Shown here piece by piece: positions 1 through 11,200 of a stretch of DNA of 20,945 nucleotides. The notes below the pieces were generated by a model. The model was not told the DNA's origin. It searched no databases and saw nothing but the letters and a program-made list of their open reading frames with translations. Source of the stretch: Choristocarpus tenellus KU-1152 (lineage: Eukaryota > Phaeophyceae); contig CAXNAD020000367.1 of the NCBI GenBank assembly GCA_964200185.2, forward strand, positions 1 to 20,945, written 5' to 3'. The translations under genes were made by a program, and so were the position numbers. How positions within the stretch are numbered: position 1 is the first letter of the stretch; each line of letters opens with the position of its first letter.

Positions 1-1127
1 ACTTTTTCTGTTTATGGTCCAAATGGACACCAGGGTGTACACCCCCCCCCCCCCCCCAGATACTTTGGGTCTGTGTCTGGAATAACAAGAATAATAGTCA
101 GAAACAGGAAGAATTTTACTGTCCTTAGGAAAGGGCCGGAAGGATTTTCTGTACGACATTCCTGAATGCATTCCTTACTGAAACTGACTGTGCCATATCA
201 CGAAGTTGGTAGTGCATGGATCACAGATATCTATATTGATTTGCCTGTGAATTATATATTTACTTAGCATCTTACTTGGAAATTAGTACTATGACAGTAG
301 ATGCCTCCAGAGAATCAAGTTGTCACTCCTATCTACCTCAATTTAATTGGTTTCCCTTTCTACTTTTAGGGTTATATTTTTTCATTGACCTTGGTCTGGA
401 TGTGGCAATGCACAAAGTCTCTTGTCCAGTCACCCTATGACAGTGTTTGTCAGCAGGTGTGAGCTTTTGTCACCCCTTCTAGCATGAGTGGTGCTTGATT
501 TTCCCAGGGAAAAACATCTTTTGATGTTGCTGTTACTAAACTAGAATACTCTAGTCCTCCCCATTGATGTTGAAGTGACAAGTCAGGTTGTTTGGTATAA
601 CTAAAGCTAACATCCTACAGTGTATATTGTTTTTATGTTCACCCTAGCATAGGTCAAGGTTTACCAATGATAACTTATTTTTCCAGGCAATGTAATTGAG
701 AGGTAGGCAAGGTTGCATTGTAAAGTTCCTGAGAAAAGGCAAAAGATGCCATTTTGTACAATTAGAAAGAGCGGTCGCTGAATCGTGGTCTCACTTTGTG
801 TGTACAAAGGAGGAATGCCAACTTTGTGAGCATTACTGTTCATGTAGTGCAATAAAATAGGGTCTAATGCACAGGGAAAGAAATATGGCCTAGAGTGCAA
901 AATGACCCAAACCTGTCTACCTCTGGGTTACCCTGGCTCTTAGATGAATAAAATAGAGGGTAAAGTAACAATAGGTTCAGGGAAGAATTCCATTCTCACC
1001 CCTCATCTACACCGGTAAAGAGAATGCCATGAGTGTTTTGGAGGTGATACCGAGAGGGAAATTGTTTCGCTATTATTGTACATTGGCGTCTTTCCCTTAG
1101 CTGGCACACTTAATGCATATTCTTTAG
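1..1127. other. No recognisable gene; probable DNAAF1 intron or downstream DNA
   Basis: I read both strands for the continuation of the leucine-rich repeats of the DNAAF1 homologue and found no exon encoding the expected next repeat (a VLDLSHN-like stretch). The open frames here are short and match no family I know. A 16-base C run lies at 42-57 inside a short repeat that recurs inverted near 18.3 kb. The segment is either the inner part of a long third intron of the minus-strand gene, with later exons left of the window, or plain intergenic sequence. Confidence 0.5.
14..66 (+). repeat. Poly-C short repeat, copy of 18305-18363
   Basis: A 16-base C run at 42-57 is followed by AGATACTTT and preceded by TCCAAATGGACAC. 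The same blocks in the same order occur on the minus strand near 18.3 kb. The C run is prone to length variation, so its exact size may be an assembly artefact. Confidence 0.65.
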
Positions 1128-1391
1128 TATGAGTGAAAGTATCTTAGAGGGTACGAGTTTTGCCCTGTTTGTCCATTTGGGGCCTGGCTTCCCACGGGTT
1201 TTTAATGGCATTTTACCTACTCCAAAATGTTTCAGAGTAGGTAGAATGCATACGTTACGAAAAGGTGAGTCCGCAACAAGGATATTGGCATCTCCTAAAA
1301 TACATGATAACCAAAACTACATCAAAATTGCAACATTGGATTTGTCCCCCAAATAGACGTGACTCTACCCTCTAAGATACTTTCACTCGTA
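1128..1391. mobile_element. MITE-like inverted-repeat element (264 bp, TA-flanked)
   Basis: The arms 1128-1158 and 1362-1391 are reverse complements over about 30 bases, with one mismatch and one single-base gap. Both ends carry TA, as expected for a TA target duplication of the Tc1/mariner or similar type. Inside is a second hairpin with 15-base arms at 1208-1222 and 1235-1249, one mismatch and a 12-base loop. No transposase is encoded. An open frame runs almost the whole length of the element, but it begins inside one arm and matches nothing I know. The element sits about 35 bases past the last recognised DNAAF1 exon, so probably within its third intron. Short length, terminal inverted repeats and lack of coding capacity fit a non-autonomous DNA transposon; the superfamily is a guess. 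Confidence 0.65.
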
Positions 1392-1425
1392 TTTCAAGGA
1401 CATTAGGGGACAAGTTGGCATGAAC

Positions 1426-2294
1426 CTGTAAGCTGGGGCATTGAAGTACATGGCGAAGATCATCTGCGCTCTTGAGGCGGTTGTTGGCCAGTAGCAGTGT
1501 AGATATCATGCTGAGATGGCTTAAATTGTCCACTTGCTTGATGTAGTTCTTGCTGAGGTTTAGCGTGTCCAACTGAAACATTTGAGCGCGTAAAATGATA
1601 CATATCATGAGTGAAAATGTATGTGCAAAACACCGACCATATTCAGAATTTTCACGATGCCTTTCAACAGACCAATAAAAGTCCTTGTCGCCTTAAACGC
1701 TAGAGTGGAAGCGAGACGACCAACTGAGGGTCTTCGAAAGGTATTGAGGAAAACCCATGCCTACTTGGTCGTGCAGACACATACACGATAGGATGCAAAC
1801 AAGCAGAAGTGCGTACGTGGTAGTGAACGAAATGAAGCTGAGACTGCCATGCAATTCATTGGGATTAATATTTTCGAAAGGGCATGTTGACAAGACTTGC
1901 CTTCAACAAGGTTTCGAGCCCCTCAATGTTCTCGATCATGTTTTCTTGCACGTATAGAGTCTTCATCTCTACCTGGTTTTCCAACCCTTCAAGCTTTGCG
2001 AGTCCATTTCCTTCCAACCATAAGACGCGGAGCCCAGTGTACTCCTCAAGGTTTTGGATTCGTCGAATCCCCTTGGCACAGAAACGACAATTAGAATACC
2101 AGAGTCTCAGGCATTAAGCTTCCTGTGCGTCGCGAAGCATTTAACTTGCATTTTTGTTATAGGAGCGAGGGAAGATTTCCGACATGTGATATCCTTACCT
2201 TGTAATGCAGGTACAACTTATCATTTAGGGACGGTGTGGAATAGAGGCCGTTATCAATGCAACTCTTCTTCAGCATTTTCCGAGTAAGTTCCAT
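1426..2294 (-). CDS. DNAAF1: Dynein axonemal assembly factor 1 (DNAAF1/LRRC50/ODA7) homologue, 5' part
   Basis: Three exons read on the minus strand: 2294-2199 (32 codons), 2071-1901 (57 codons) and 1572-1426 (49 codons), all joined in phase 0. The family is a cytoplasmic LRR protein needed to preassemble axonemal dynein arms for motile cilia. Exon 1 encodes the N-terminal helix and LNDKLYLHYK, exon 2 the diagnostic IQNLEEYTGLRVLWLEGNG and ENIEGLETLLK, and exon 3 LDTLNLSKNYIKQVDNLSHL and ADDLRHVLQCPSLQ. These are successive LRR units of 21-23 residues. The ATG at 2294 follows an in-frame TAG ten codons upstream, so the start is firm. The intron 1900-1573 begins with GC (AAG|GCAAGT). Exon 3 ends at CAG|GTTCAT. 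The next repeat is not seen to the left, so the gene is incomplete here: cut by the window edge after a long intron, or truncated. Read through without splicing, the frame stops at 1374-1372 inside the inverted-repeat element. Confidence 0.93.
1573..1900 (-). other. GC-AG intron of DNAAF1
   Basis: The exon before it ends ...GLETLLK and the exon after it begins LDTLNLS, which joins to the contiguous LRR sequence expected for DNAAF1. The only donor giving this join is AAG|GCAAGT, a perfect match to the GC-AG donor consensus. The acceptor is AATGTTTCAG. No GT donor nearby gives the same frame and residues. Confidence 0.85.
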
Positions 2295-2462
2295 CTCCTC
2301 CTTTCTCCTCCTTGTCAACGTCTACAAGTGTCTGTCATACATACGCCGTAACGATACCTTTTTGGTGTGGGAAGTTACACTTTCAACAGGTCACACGCCT
2401 TCGAAGCTCAATCAACATTCCATCCTCATCACCCCACATCAACCACCCTAAGAACAAGGTTT
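2295..2462. promoter_or_regulatory. Short divergent promoter between DNAAF1 and TAP42
   Basis: Only 168 bases separate the two start codons, which face away from each other, so both promoters and both 5' UTRs must fit here, or transcription starts inside the opposite gene. I see no TATA box. A TTCGAA palindrome lies near 2400. The DNAAF1-proximal side is purine-rich on the minus strand, with GGAGGAG just before its ATG. Shared bidirectional control is an inference from spacing. Confidence 0.6.
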
Positions 2463-5400
2463 ATGGCTGCAATGGAGGGCTGCAATGTCCAACCTCTCCC
2501 ATGGACACTCGAAGGACTCCTGGAGGAGGGTCAAAGGTTGCACTTGAAGGCGAGCGCCAAGGCAAACCCCATTGCATTTCATGTTGCAGTATCCACGAGG
2601 GTGAAGCTTCTGATCCCAATGAAATCGACCTCACTCCTTTAGGTGGATGATGCAGACTTCAAGGATGACAGAGAACGGAAGGAAACTACGAGTCGTGCGG
2701 AGGTGGTTCTTACAGCCCTACAAGAACGGTTGGCCAGTGAGGGGGTAAGATTGCATCGAATGAGGGAAGAATTCACGTCAAGGTCAGAGGATAAACCTTT
2801 CCTCTGATTATGCAACTTATCCCACCTGCCTGATATTCGATGGACAGGTATTTTCAAAAAACGAGGAGATCGATGACATCTCTACGGATATGCTTCCGAT
2901 GCTTGCAACTGATTTCTATCTGGGCTCGCTATTACTCAAGCTTCAATTCCGAGACCCAAGGGTAGGCTCGGAACGAACCCTTGAGTGTGGAAGGGATGGG
3001 TGATGTCTTGCTTTTCCATGCTCTTCATACCCTGCACAGCCCGATCATAGTTTTCCTCGTTGATGCAACCCTCACCTTTTCCCTAGAAACGCAAATCCCA
3101 GTGGATTTGGTTTCCTGGGAATACTGAGAAGAATGGTTGAGAACCTCTCTGGTTTGACGAGCAATTTTTTACATGCCATGCACTCAAACTGTCGTAAATT
3201 CGTGTATTGTATTAATAGATGGTAGTGTTTGGTTGAAGAATCTATCCATTTCATTACAGACTGAAAAATATCTGGGAGTCTGGGAGACTACGATATTTAC
3301 ATATCTTTACCTACTTTCCATGGTTAGCTCAGGTTACACCATGCTACTGGTTTTGGTGCTTATTATTTTTGCAATATTACTACTTTGACAGAGTCGCCAT
3401 GCTGTGTTGAGGAGAGCTGAAACACTCCTATCTAATTATCTCGACCTGTGCGAGCGATTGAGAATTATGGCACGGCCAGACTGCCTTGCCTGGCGTGCTG
3501 TCACAACAAGTGCAGCAGATGAATCGGGTGTAGCAGCTGGTGTAGGACGAACAGTGACCCGGGAACAGAAGATAGAGCGTTTCAGGTGAGAGGCTGGATC
3601 ATATCACTCCCCCTTCGTTGGCAGGTGGCTTAAGATTGATTGTTCCTGGCACACAAATTCTATAAAGATTATCACTAGTGTTTGTGTGACTGCATGGCTA
3701 GTGTTGAAAATAAATCGTTCTAGCTTACAACTTGCTGCACTTATTCCAGGAGGCAGAAGAAGGCCCGAGAGAGGATAAAGGAGATTGAGGGTGAGCTTAA
3801 ACTTTTGGAGGCAAAGGTGTGTGCTCATTGTGTCACACTTGCTTCTAAATACACCTTGTAATCTATAAACCGGAGATGATTGAATTGGGACAGCTAAGAC
3901 TAGAACAATGTAGTTGGGGAGCCAGGCCTGTTCAGTAGCCTAAGGCAGTTGGACCTAAGAGCTCAGGATGGAACATTGTACTCTAATCCACTTCAGGTTT
4001 GAACACAGATTGTAAATGGAAAACATTGTCACCAGGATCCTTACAAAGAGAGATTGGTGCCTTTTGTTAACAATGAAATGTATTTCTTGCTGTTACCAGG
4101 AGTTTTGTGAGTTGAGTTGACTAAAGTGCTGAGTAGTACACACAATATCTCCACAGCTGCCCAGCAATCTTTTAATGGCGTGACACATTCATGAATCAAA
4201 GAGTGTTTTGCAAGTATACAGCCATCAGATAATGTTAATCTTTTATGTAATATGCAAGTCTTTGGTGTTGTCTGTGTCCGTTGACTGACCTGCTGATACA
4301 TCGTTGTAACTGTTTGTCAGGGTGACTGCACAGAGTGGCAGGGGAATGGCAAGGATGAGGATGTGAGGCGGGAAAGGTCCATGTTGCTTTTGGGAAGTTT
4401 TGCAAGTGATGCATTGGATGAGCTCTCTGGTTTGACCAAGGTATCCTTTGTGTGTTCTGACTGGATGCGGAAGAGAGTCGTGTTGATAGGGTTTGAGTCT
4501 TCACCTCGTGAATTTGATGTTATGCAAGGGATCATATGTTGGGAAAAGACAATTTCCTTGATCTGGACACACCTTCTGCATCCACAGACTCCTGAAGGAG
4601 ATCACCTGCATTTTGGCCATGAAAATCGGGTCTGAGGATGAATATTTTTTAACCGACCTCACGAACAAATGGCTTGACCTCCCCTCTCACCCTGAAGTGT
4701 AGTTTGGCTTATTAGTAGCTATTGTATGGCCTGGTGGAAGGTGAACGCCAGCAATCGCGTTCCTTAATTGATGAAAGTTTTGAAGCTTAGCCTATACTGC
4801 AGTTTCAAGAGCTGCATCCTAGTTTTGCCTTCAGTGTTTTGAATCATTAATAGAGTTCTGATAGGGTGAACCTTTGTGGTGGAAGTTGGAAGTAGATGAA
4901 CAGTGATATGTGGTCTCTGCCCTGCGCTTACTTGTTGTGAGGTGAGAGAAACATAGAAATTACTTGTGTTTTAAAGCAGGACAACCCTTAAATTCAAGCT
5001 CTCTTGCTCATCACAATACCAAAAAGTTGGACTTTGTTCTGACCATCAAGTTGGACGATGGATGTCATTGTCTTTGGCTATTGTCAAAGTCAGCCTACCT
5101 AATTGTGTGTGATATTCCTTCAAATTCAGCAAGTTAGAATTACTAGGCTTCAGCACGAGGGGTGAAATCTTTGATGGGATTCAACAGGTACCTGCTCCCA
5201 CACAGTTTTCTTGTAGAAAGACAACACCAAATACGAGGGATGATTTCTCACATCTGACCCTGATAAGATCACCATGACTCCAAGTCTTTCACAAGACTGA
5301 ATATGGATATTCCACAATGGGGTCTAACAGGTAGGAAGATAATGTGTGTGAGTCAGTATTTCACAACGTCACATTACTGGTATGTTCCAAGGGCTTGCAG

Positions 5401-7868
5401 TGCTGTGGACAGTGAGTGCTGTTTTGAAGGACCCCTCAATGTCAGCTGTTCATTAGCTCTATGTTGACGGTTTCGCACAAAAGACACCTGGGATATCTAC
5501 CAACACATTTCCTTTGCTGAATCCCTGTTCTGCCAAGTTGAGTTTTGCATTTCAAGACCGATTTCCTGGAACTCCTTGAATTGTACCTGGAAGTGACTGC
5601 ACCAAAGTGCCACAGACTGTATGGTGTAGGGTACACAATGAGCTTCCCTGTGGATATGGCCCTTATGATAGGTTTTGACCCCTTTTATCTTCTGTTTTCA
5701 GGAAGTCCTCAACAATCCTGTTTCTTTGATAGTTATCCTGAAAACTAAAGTTGATTTCTATCGCACTCCTTTCTTCTTCTATACAGGGAGTATGTGACTG
5801 ACCTTGTACTTGATTATGTACCAAAAGGATAGGCTGCAAAGACAACAATAACTAGAGCTTCAGCTACCCTCAATTTACGTTTCTGTATGTTCCATCTCTT
5901 TGTTTTGTGTACTTATGGTTGATACCTTTGCTTTTATGGTGAGGTATGATATGTCTGTATGTTCTATGTTCTCCCTAGGGTTCGATAGAGTAAGCCTAGT
6001 TTTTGAGTGAACAACTCGTGTAATGGAGTAGTTGAAATTTCTTTTGGGATACACAAGTTAAAGTTCCAATGATAACCTTTTAAACAACCAGGCCAGTGTC
6101 AATGTTTTGAGTTTTTATCTTTTTTGAGAATGATGTTGGGGAATGCTTTAGTACAGTGTAGAACAAACATGCTGTCGCAGGGGGTGGAAATCAGGTGTGA
6201 AACTGTAAAACCGTGCAAGAACATTTGGTTGACTTACAGGTGATAAGGGTAATGCAAGACACCATAACTTTAGTACTTGTTGAGATTGGGTTGGGTGCAC
6301 CATTTACCACTAAATGTGACACAATAAGAAAGGTGAAGGACAATCCCCCTCACACTAGTCACTGGCGCTGTTGGAGACTACTTTTAGCTGTGCGAGGAGA
6401 TTGACAATGTTTGACTATGGACTTCCTGAAGGATATGGGGAGGAGTTAGTTCTTGGGGTGTACGGACTTGTTTTGCATCAGATTTCTATCCAACTTTAAT
6501 ATTCCCTATCTTCCCAGGCCTTCATTGGCTCAGGGTATGGGATGCCAGCCTGCCCATTTTATGGTTGTTTCTTCTAGCGAACGAGAGGAAGCAGCAAACA
6601 TGCTGGGGGAGTAAACTGAATTCTTTAAAAGTGTTACTGCCCTAAAATTGTTGTCTCCCTTTTCTAGGAGGTGGTCATGGTGCAGCATCTACTTGAAGCT
6701 GAAGATAGAGGGGAAGACAGTTTTAGCGTGATGAAAGATGCTCGGAATATCCAAAATGACATGACTGAAGACAGGATGGGGGGTCAAGGACTCCAGGTGG
6801 GTCAGCATTTTGTGCTCATAAATGACACATGAAAGGAAAAAGCTGGATAAGCAGAACTCACCTATATGTTATTATTGAATGTATTGCGTAAGGTTTACAG
6901 TAGATACCTTTGGTGAATCACTCAAGTACCCAAAGTCAGGTAATTTGTGGTGAAATGTATGGGGATGTTCAGGTGTTTTCATGGATGTAAGTACTATGGT
7001 GCTGGTGCCATTACATGAGGTGGAACACAGGGTTGGAAGAAACTTATTCACACTAAGAAATACAATTTAATTTTATTGGAAGTTGTTTTACATAGTGAGA
7101 TGTGCAGTGAGTTACTGGTGTACCACAGTCAATGCAGGACAGATTGCAGCCATTCTGGTTCACCATGATTTAACTTTTGGTTTATTGAAGGAAATTAGCA
7201 TATTAGAAAGGGCAATAGTTATCAAGAGACTGAACCAGGTCAACCCCACCATGTATTGTATTTGGGGTAATAGCTTCTCTACCCCAGAAGAGCACGAACA
7301 CAATTTGGACGTACCCTCAGCTGGTATTGCAGTCAAGGGCTCAAGTGAGAGAATGATATATGGTATATGTTGAATGATATATAGTATGTGTTACATTATA
7401 TGTTTTGTTGCCTTGTAGGTCACTCACATATCATCTTCTCAAGGGCGTTTACAAATGCGCAAGGAAGAAGTGCGTGCTGGAGTGTTTAGGCCAACAGTGG
7501 AGCTGCCAACTATGACAGTGGAGGAATATGGGGAACTTGAGCTGGAGCGTGCAAGGCAAAGAGAAGTGAGGATCTTGTGCTTGTGAATGTCACACTTTCA
7601 TTTTTTTCAGTGAACAGAAGCATTATTTACTGATCCTTGCTAACCTTTTTGGGATGAAATTTTTGTATGTAATTTGCTTCTGTGCCAGAAAAAAGAACTT
7701 GAAAGGACCAAATCAACTCCAATGCGCCGCTATGACCAGCTGGAGGGTGATGGTGATGAGGACAATGAGGATTTGGTGGAGGAGGCTGTATACAGAGACC
7801 GAAAGTGGGATGATTGGAAGGATGCAAACCCCCGTGGGGCAGGAAACAAGGCAAATAAAATTATCTGA
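2463..7868 (+). CDS. TAP42: TAP42/TAP46/IGBP1 (alpha4) family PP2A-associated protein
   Basis: Nine exons: 2463-2600, 2643-2744, 2848-2961, 3392-3585, 3750-3816, 4321-4440, 6668-6796, 7419-7565, 7689-7868 (stop TGA), giving about 396 residues (yeast, plant and human members are about 340-405). Proteins of this family bind catalytic subunits of PP2A, PP4 and PP6 and act in TOR signalling. Recognisable parts are FSKNEEIDDIST with FYLGSLLLKL, the basic helix QKIERFRRQKKARE expected to hold the phosphatase contact, ALDELSGL, GVFRPTVELPTMTVEE, and an acidic stretch followed by WDDWKDANPRGAGNK, which resembles plant TAP46 closely. The ATG at 2463 is the first in its frame. The first intron is only 42 bases with donor AGG|GTGAAG; a donor at 2589 would shorten the protein by four residues. 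Intron 4 is phase 2, all others phase 0. It faces DNAAF1 head-to-head and the B55 gene tail-to-tail. Confidence 0.93.
4441..6667 (+). other. Long intron (2.2 kb) of the TAP42 gene
   Basis: The intron separates LSGLTK (ends 4440, donor AAG|GTATCC) from EVVMVQHLLEAED (starts 6668, acceptor TTTCTAG). The join is phase 0 and the residues read as one continuous helical region of the family, so no exon seems to be missing. I found no RNA gene, nested gene or clear transposon on either strand. Frames of up to about 67 codons occur but match nothing. Confidence 0.6.
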
Positions 7869-8226
7869 ACTGCAAAAGTGATTTTGGTTTGATCAGTGGT
7901 CTGCTCTGCAAGCGGACATGGTTATATGAAGGATACATGTCCCTTCTATGTAGTTCATTTCACCATGGACATATGCACCCAGTGTACTATAGCTGTATAA
8001 AAGATGACAAGACAACCACTAGCCCATAGGAGATGTGTCCTTTTGTCATATGGGGCACTCTGTTCTTAGCTCAACATATATTTGTCAACTTTTGCAGATT
8101 AGGACCATCCCAATAGTTGTCAGTCTAAGATGCTGACACACGAACGTTCAAATGCATGTGCTTGCTCTGGTTAACTTGGTTTCCTCATTGTGACGCTCTA
8201 GATGCTAATTGCCCTATGTATACGTG
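7869..8226. other. Convergent spacer between TAP42 and B55 genes (3' UTRs)
   Basis: This stretch of 358 bases lies between the stop codons of two genes transcribed toward each other and must hold both 3' UTRs, which may overlap. AATAAA occurs at 7853-7858, inside the last codons of TAP42, and is probably too close to be its signal. I see no strong polyadenylation signal for either gene and no other feature. Confidence 0.55.
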
Positions 8227-11200
8227 TCACCGCTGGGTGTAAATATATAGTTTATTGTTGCCAGCCACAGCAATGATGTTATCCCGAGGATGCCAGGACA
8301 TATGCAGTATTTTCTTGTCGTACTCTAATGGACTAGCTTCCTCTTTCAATGACAAAGGTTCTCTTAATGTCCGCCGTTTCCCCTTCTTGTTGGTTCGCTT
8401 GGAGTGGTCCTTGCTGACCTGTGTTGATGTGGCACAGAGATAAATCATTAACAAATTGACATGTGAGCAGCACATTCTTACACCTTGGAAGATAGTGTGT
8501 TGACTCCTCACCTCAAACAGTGCTTGTGTCTGACCATATCGGTCAAACATGTGGCACAAGTTGTTGTATGAGCCAGTAAGCACACTGCGGGCATCCCCAC
8601 TGATGGCGCACTCGAACTTGTCAAATATGCAGTCGTTGTCGTACAGATTACACAACTGGTGTGACACAGGGAATGGCATGCTTCAGGTGTGCGAGAATTA
8701 TGGGTCATCTTAGAATTGTTCAACTTATGACATGTGCCTCAAATGTCTATACTTTTGTTTCCACATTGTGCAACCTCAACCTTTGCTCTTATTGTTGTCA
8801 AGAGGTTGATCATCACCTGAGAACGCAGGTGCTCATGCACATTTATTGTCTTGACGGGTTGTGCTTCCATGTTGGCATCCCACAGTTTGAGAGTCATGTA
8901 GTCTCTTGATATGATGTAGCGCCCATCAAGTGTTGTTTTGATGTCGGAAATGGATGCTACAATATCAGAAAACACTGATTTGCTTTCCAGGTCAGGTGGT
9001 TTCTCCAACACTGTAAGGTAGTTTTGTGTATATTTGGGTGAGAGATATCTATGTAGTTTGAGACAGGATTGCATTGTAAGTAAACTGATTAGTGTACAGG
9101 GGAAAGCGTACTATTGTTAACATTTGAAATTCTTTGATATGAGGTTGTCAATTTTGGTGAGTCTTGGCTGGTAACAATTCTGAATTATTTGGAGCAATGG
9201 AATGGGCTATCAACTTTGATGTGAACACATTGTTGGGTAATCTCCTATTGTCAACATGATAACTACAGGGTGATTGTGGTCCCAAGACCCATTTGAAAGC
9301 ACTGTACAGATACTATTTGTTCTCAACGTCACACATAGAAAATGTGACTGTTGAAGAGTGACCTATTATACACAGGAATAAATGAAGTCTGTATACTATT
9401 GAATGCCCAACTGACACTCTGTGTGACCAGGTGTATGGTGATGAAACTAACTTGTGAAGGTGAAACTAACTTGTGAAGAAGACACGCAAATAACAAATAA
9501 TGTGTGATGAGGACTGTATAAATTCGGTGTGAACACATGGAGCCCCTAAATTTGTTTGAAATGATCAAGAATGTGTGTTAATTGGTGCAAGCTTATGGTT
9601 TCAGGCAAAGATGTACTCTAGAGTATTATACTTGGATAAGTTTTTTGGCACACAAGTCAGAGTTCAAGTATGTGCAGTTTGATATATTTTTCAAAGGTGG
9701 TAAGATAATTTTGATCATGATTGAAGAAATTCAGTAATCCTACTTGGTAGCATTTGTGTATATCTAAAATCAGTATGTTCATGGTGCTTGTACAGATGTC
9801 ACACCTCAAACGCACGATGCGTCCACACCAGGTTGGAATTGCTGTGAATACTTGAAACTTTTTGTATGCATGTGTCTCGATTTGGTGAGTCAAGATCCTG
9901 CCTTAATCATGGGACACCAACACTGGATTATGATGGAACATGAACCTACAGTGGAGATGGCACTCTAGGGTGTACTCTTCACCACAGAACAAATTGCTTA
10001 CCTATCAATAGTGCAATTTAAAAGGCCAAGATAGAGGAAAGGAATACAAACCTTTAGCATGATGATCACAAAGTGCAGATGCACGCATGTCTCCTATCTT
10101 TATACACCCCCGGCTGCTGCTGTACATGAACACATTACAGTGTGATGGATGAAATGTTGCTGATGTGATCACTTCCGTTAGCTCCTCCATGTTCTTTGGC
10201 TTCATGTCAACAATATCTGAGATGGAGGGTAACATTCAGGGTTTGTGGAAAATGTGCAGTCAACTATCAACAGGAATACGAAAGTAAGATTCAAGCACAT
10301 CATAAGTGTTCAGGGCGTTCACTGACAAGCACTGAGTGAGGCATGTCTAGTAGTCTGTGTGCCTGTGTAACTCAAAAACACAGCTCTTGCATTTGCTGTA
10401 AATACCCAACTTAATATTGTCATTTTGCGTAACATGCAAGGTCAACATGTCATTGATGCCATTGCCTCAACATTTGCATGGGAGTGCCTTGTGTAGTTGC
10501 TGCAATATGTAGCTCTGGAGCAGCATTAATGGTCAGACGTTGCTACTGAAGCAGGAAGGATGCTCACTAAAGCTGTGATCGGTGATCTCCAGGTTCCACA
10601 GGTTGATCCTCAGGTCATCAGCTGAGATGAAATGCTCGCCATCGCTATTTGGATCTATGGAGTTCACATGGTACGCATGTGCATTTGCAAACACCCTCCG
10701 AGGGGTGGCATTAATTGTTGCTCCAGTAACCGAAACATGTGGGAGAGCAAGCACATTAGTGCTTCGATGGGAGGATCCCCTCTCTCTTGAGCAATCCTTT
10801 GCCAGGTAGGAAATTTTTTTCACTTGTTTTTCATTGATCTTCCACAGTTTCACAGTTTTGTCTGCACAAGTGGGAAGCGGAGGGTCAATGAATATTTTCT
10901 ACAATCTTCAACAGGAGCATATTTCTGAAGTCTGATACTAAACCCTAGATCACTCACAGAAGATTCCTAGCCCTGAGTTCATGATGAGCTATATTAATCT
11001 TTTTGTTCAAGGGCAATGCAATGCCAGCTAGAGCTGGACCACTTCTATAGTGAGAGATCAGAGAAAATATTAGGCATGCCGAAGATTGGAGCTGGTGAAG
11101 ATACTTCAGTGACAATGAATCCCAACTATGTTGAAGAATGTACCATACCTTATCACACAGACCTCTATTGCAAACTTGTAACACTCGATTAGATCACTTG

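Noticed and set aside
1129-1356. 75-codon plus-strand frame
   Set aside because: It starts in one arm of the inverted-repeat element and fills it; no resemblance to transposase or other protein.
4064-4073. TTGTTAACAA palindrome
   Set aside because: Ten-base palindromes of AT-rich sequence are expected by chance in 20 kb.
5970-5995. GGTTCGA resembling a tRNA B box
   Set aside because: The bases after it do not complete the B box, and no A box or cloverleaf stems could be drawn around it.
7083-7373. 96-codon plus-strand frame inside a TAP42 intron
   Set aside because: It begins with TTG, and the intron borders 6796 and 7419 give a correct family join without it.
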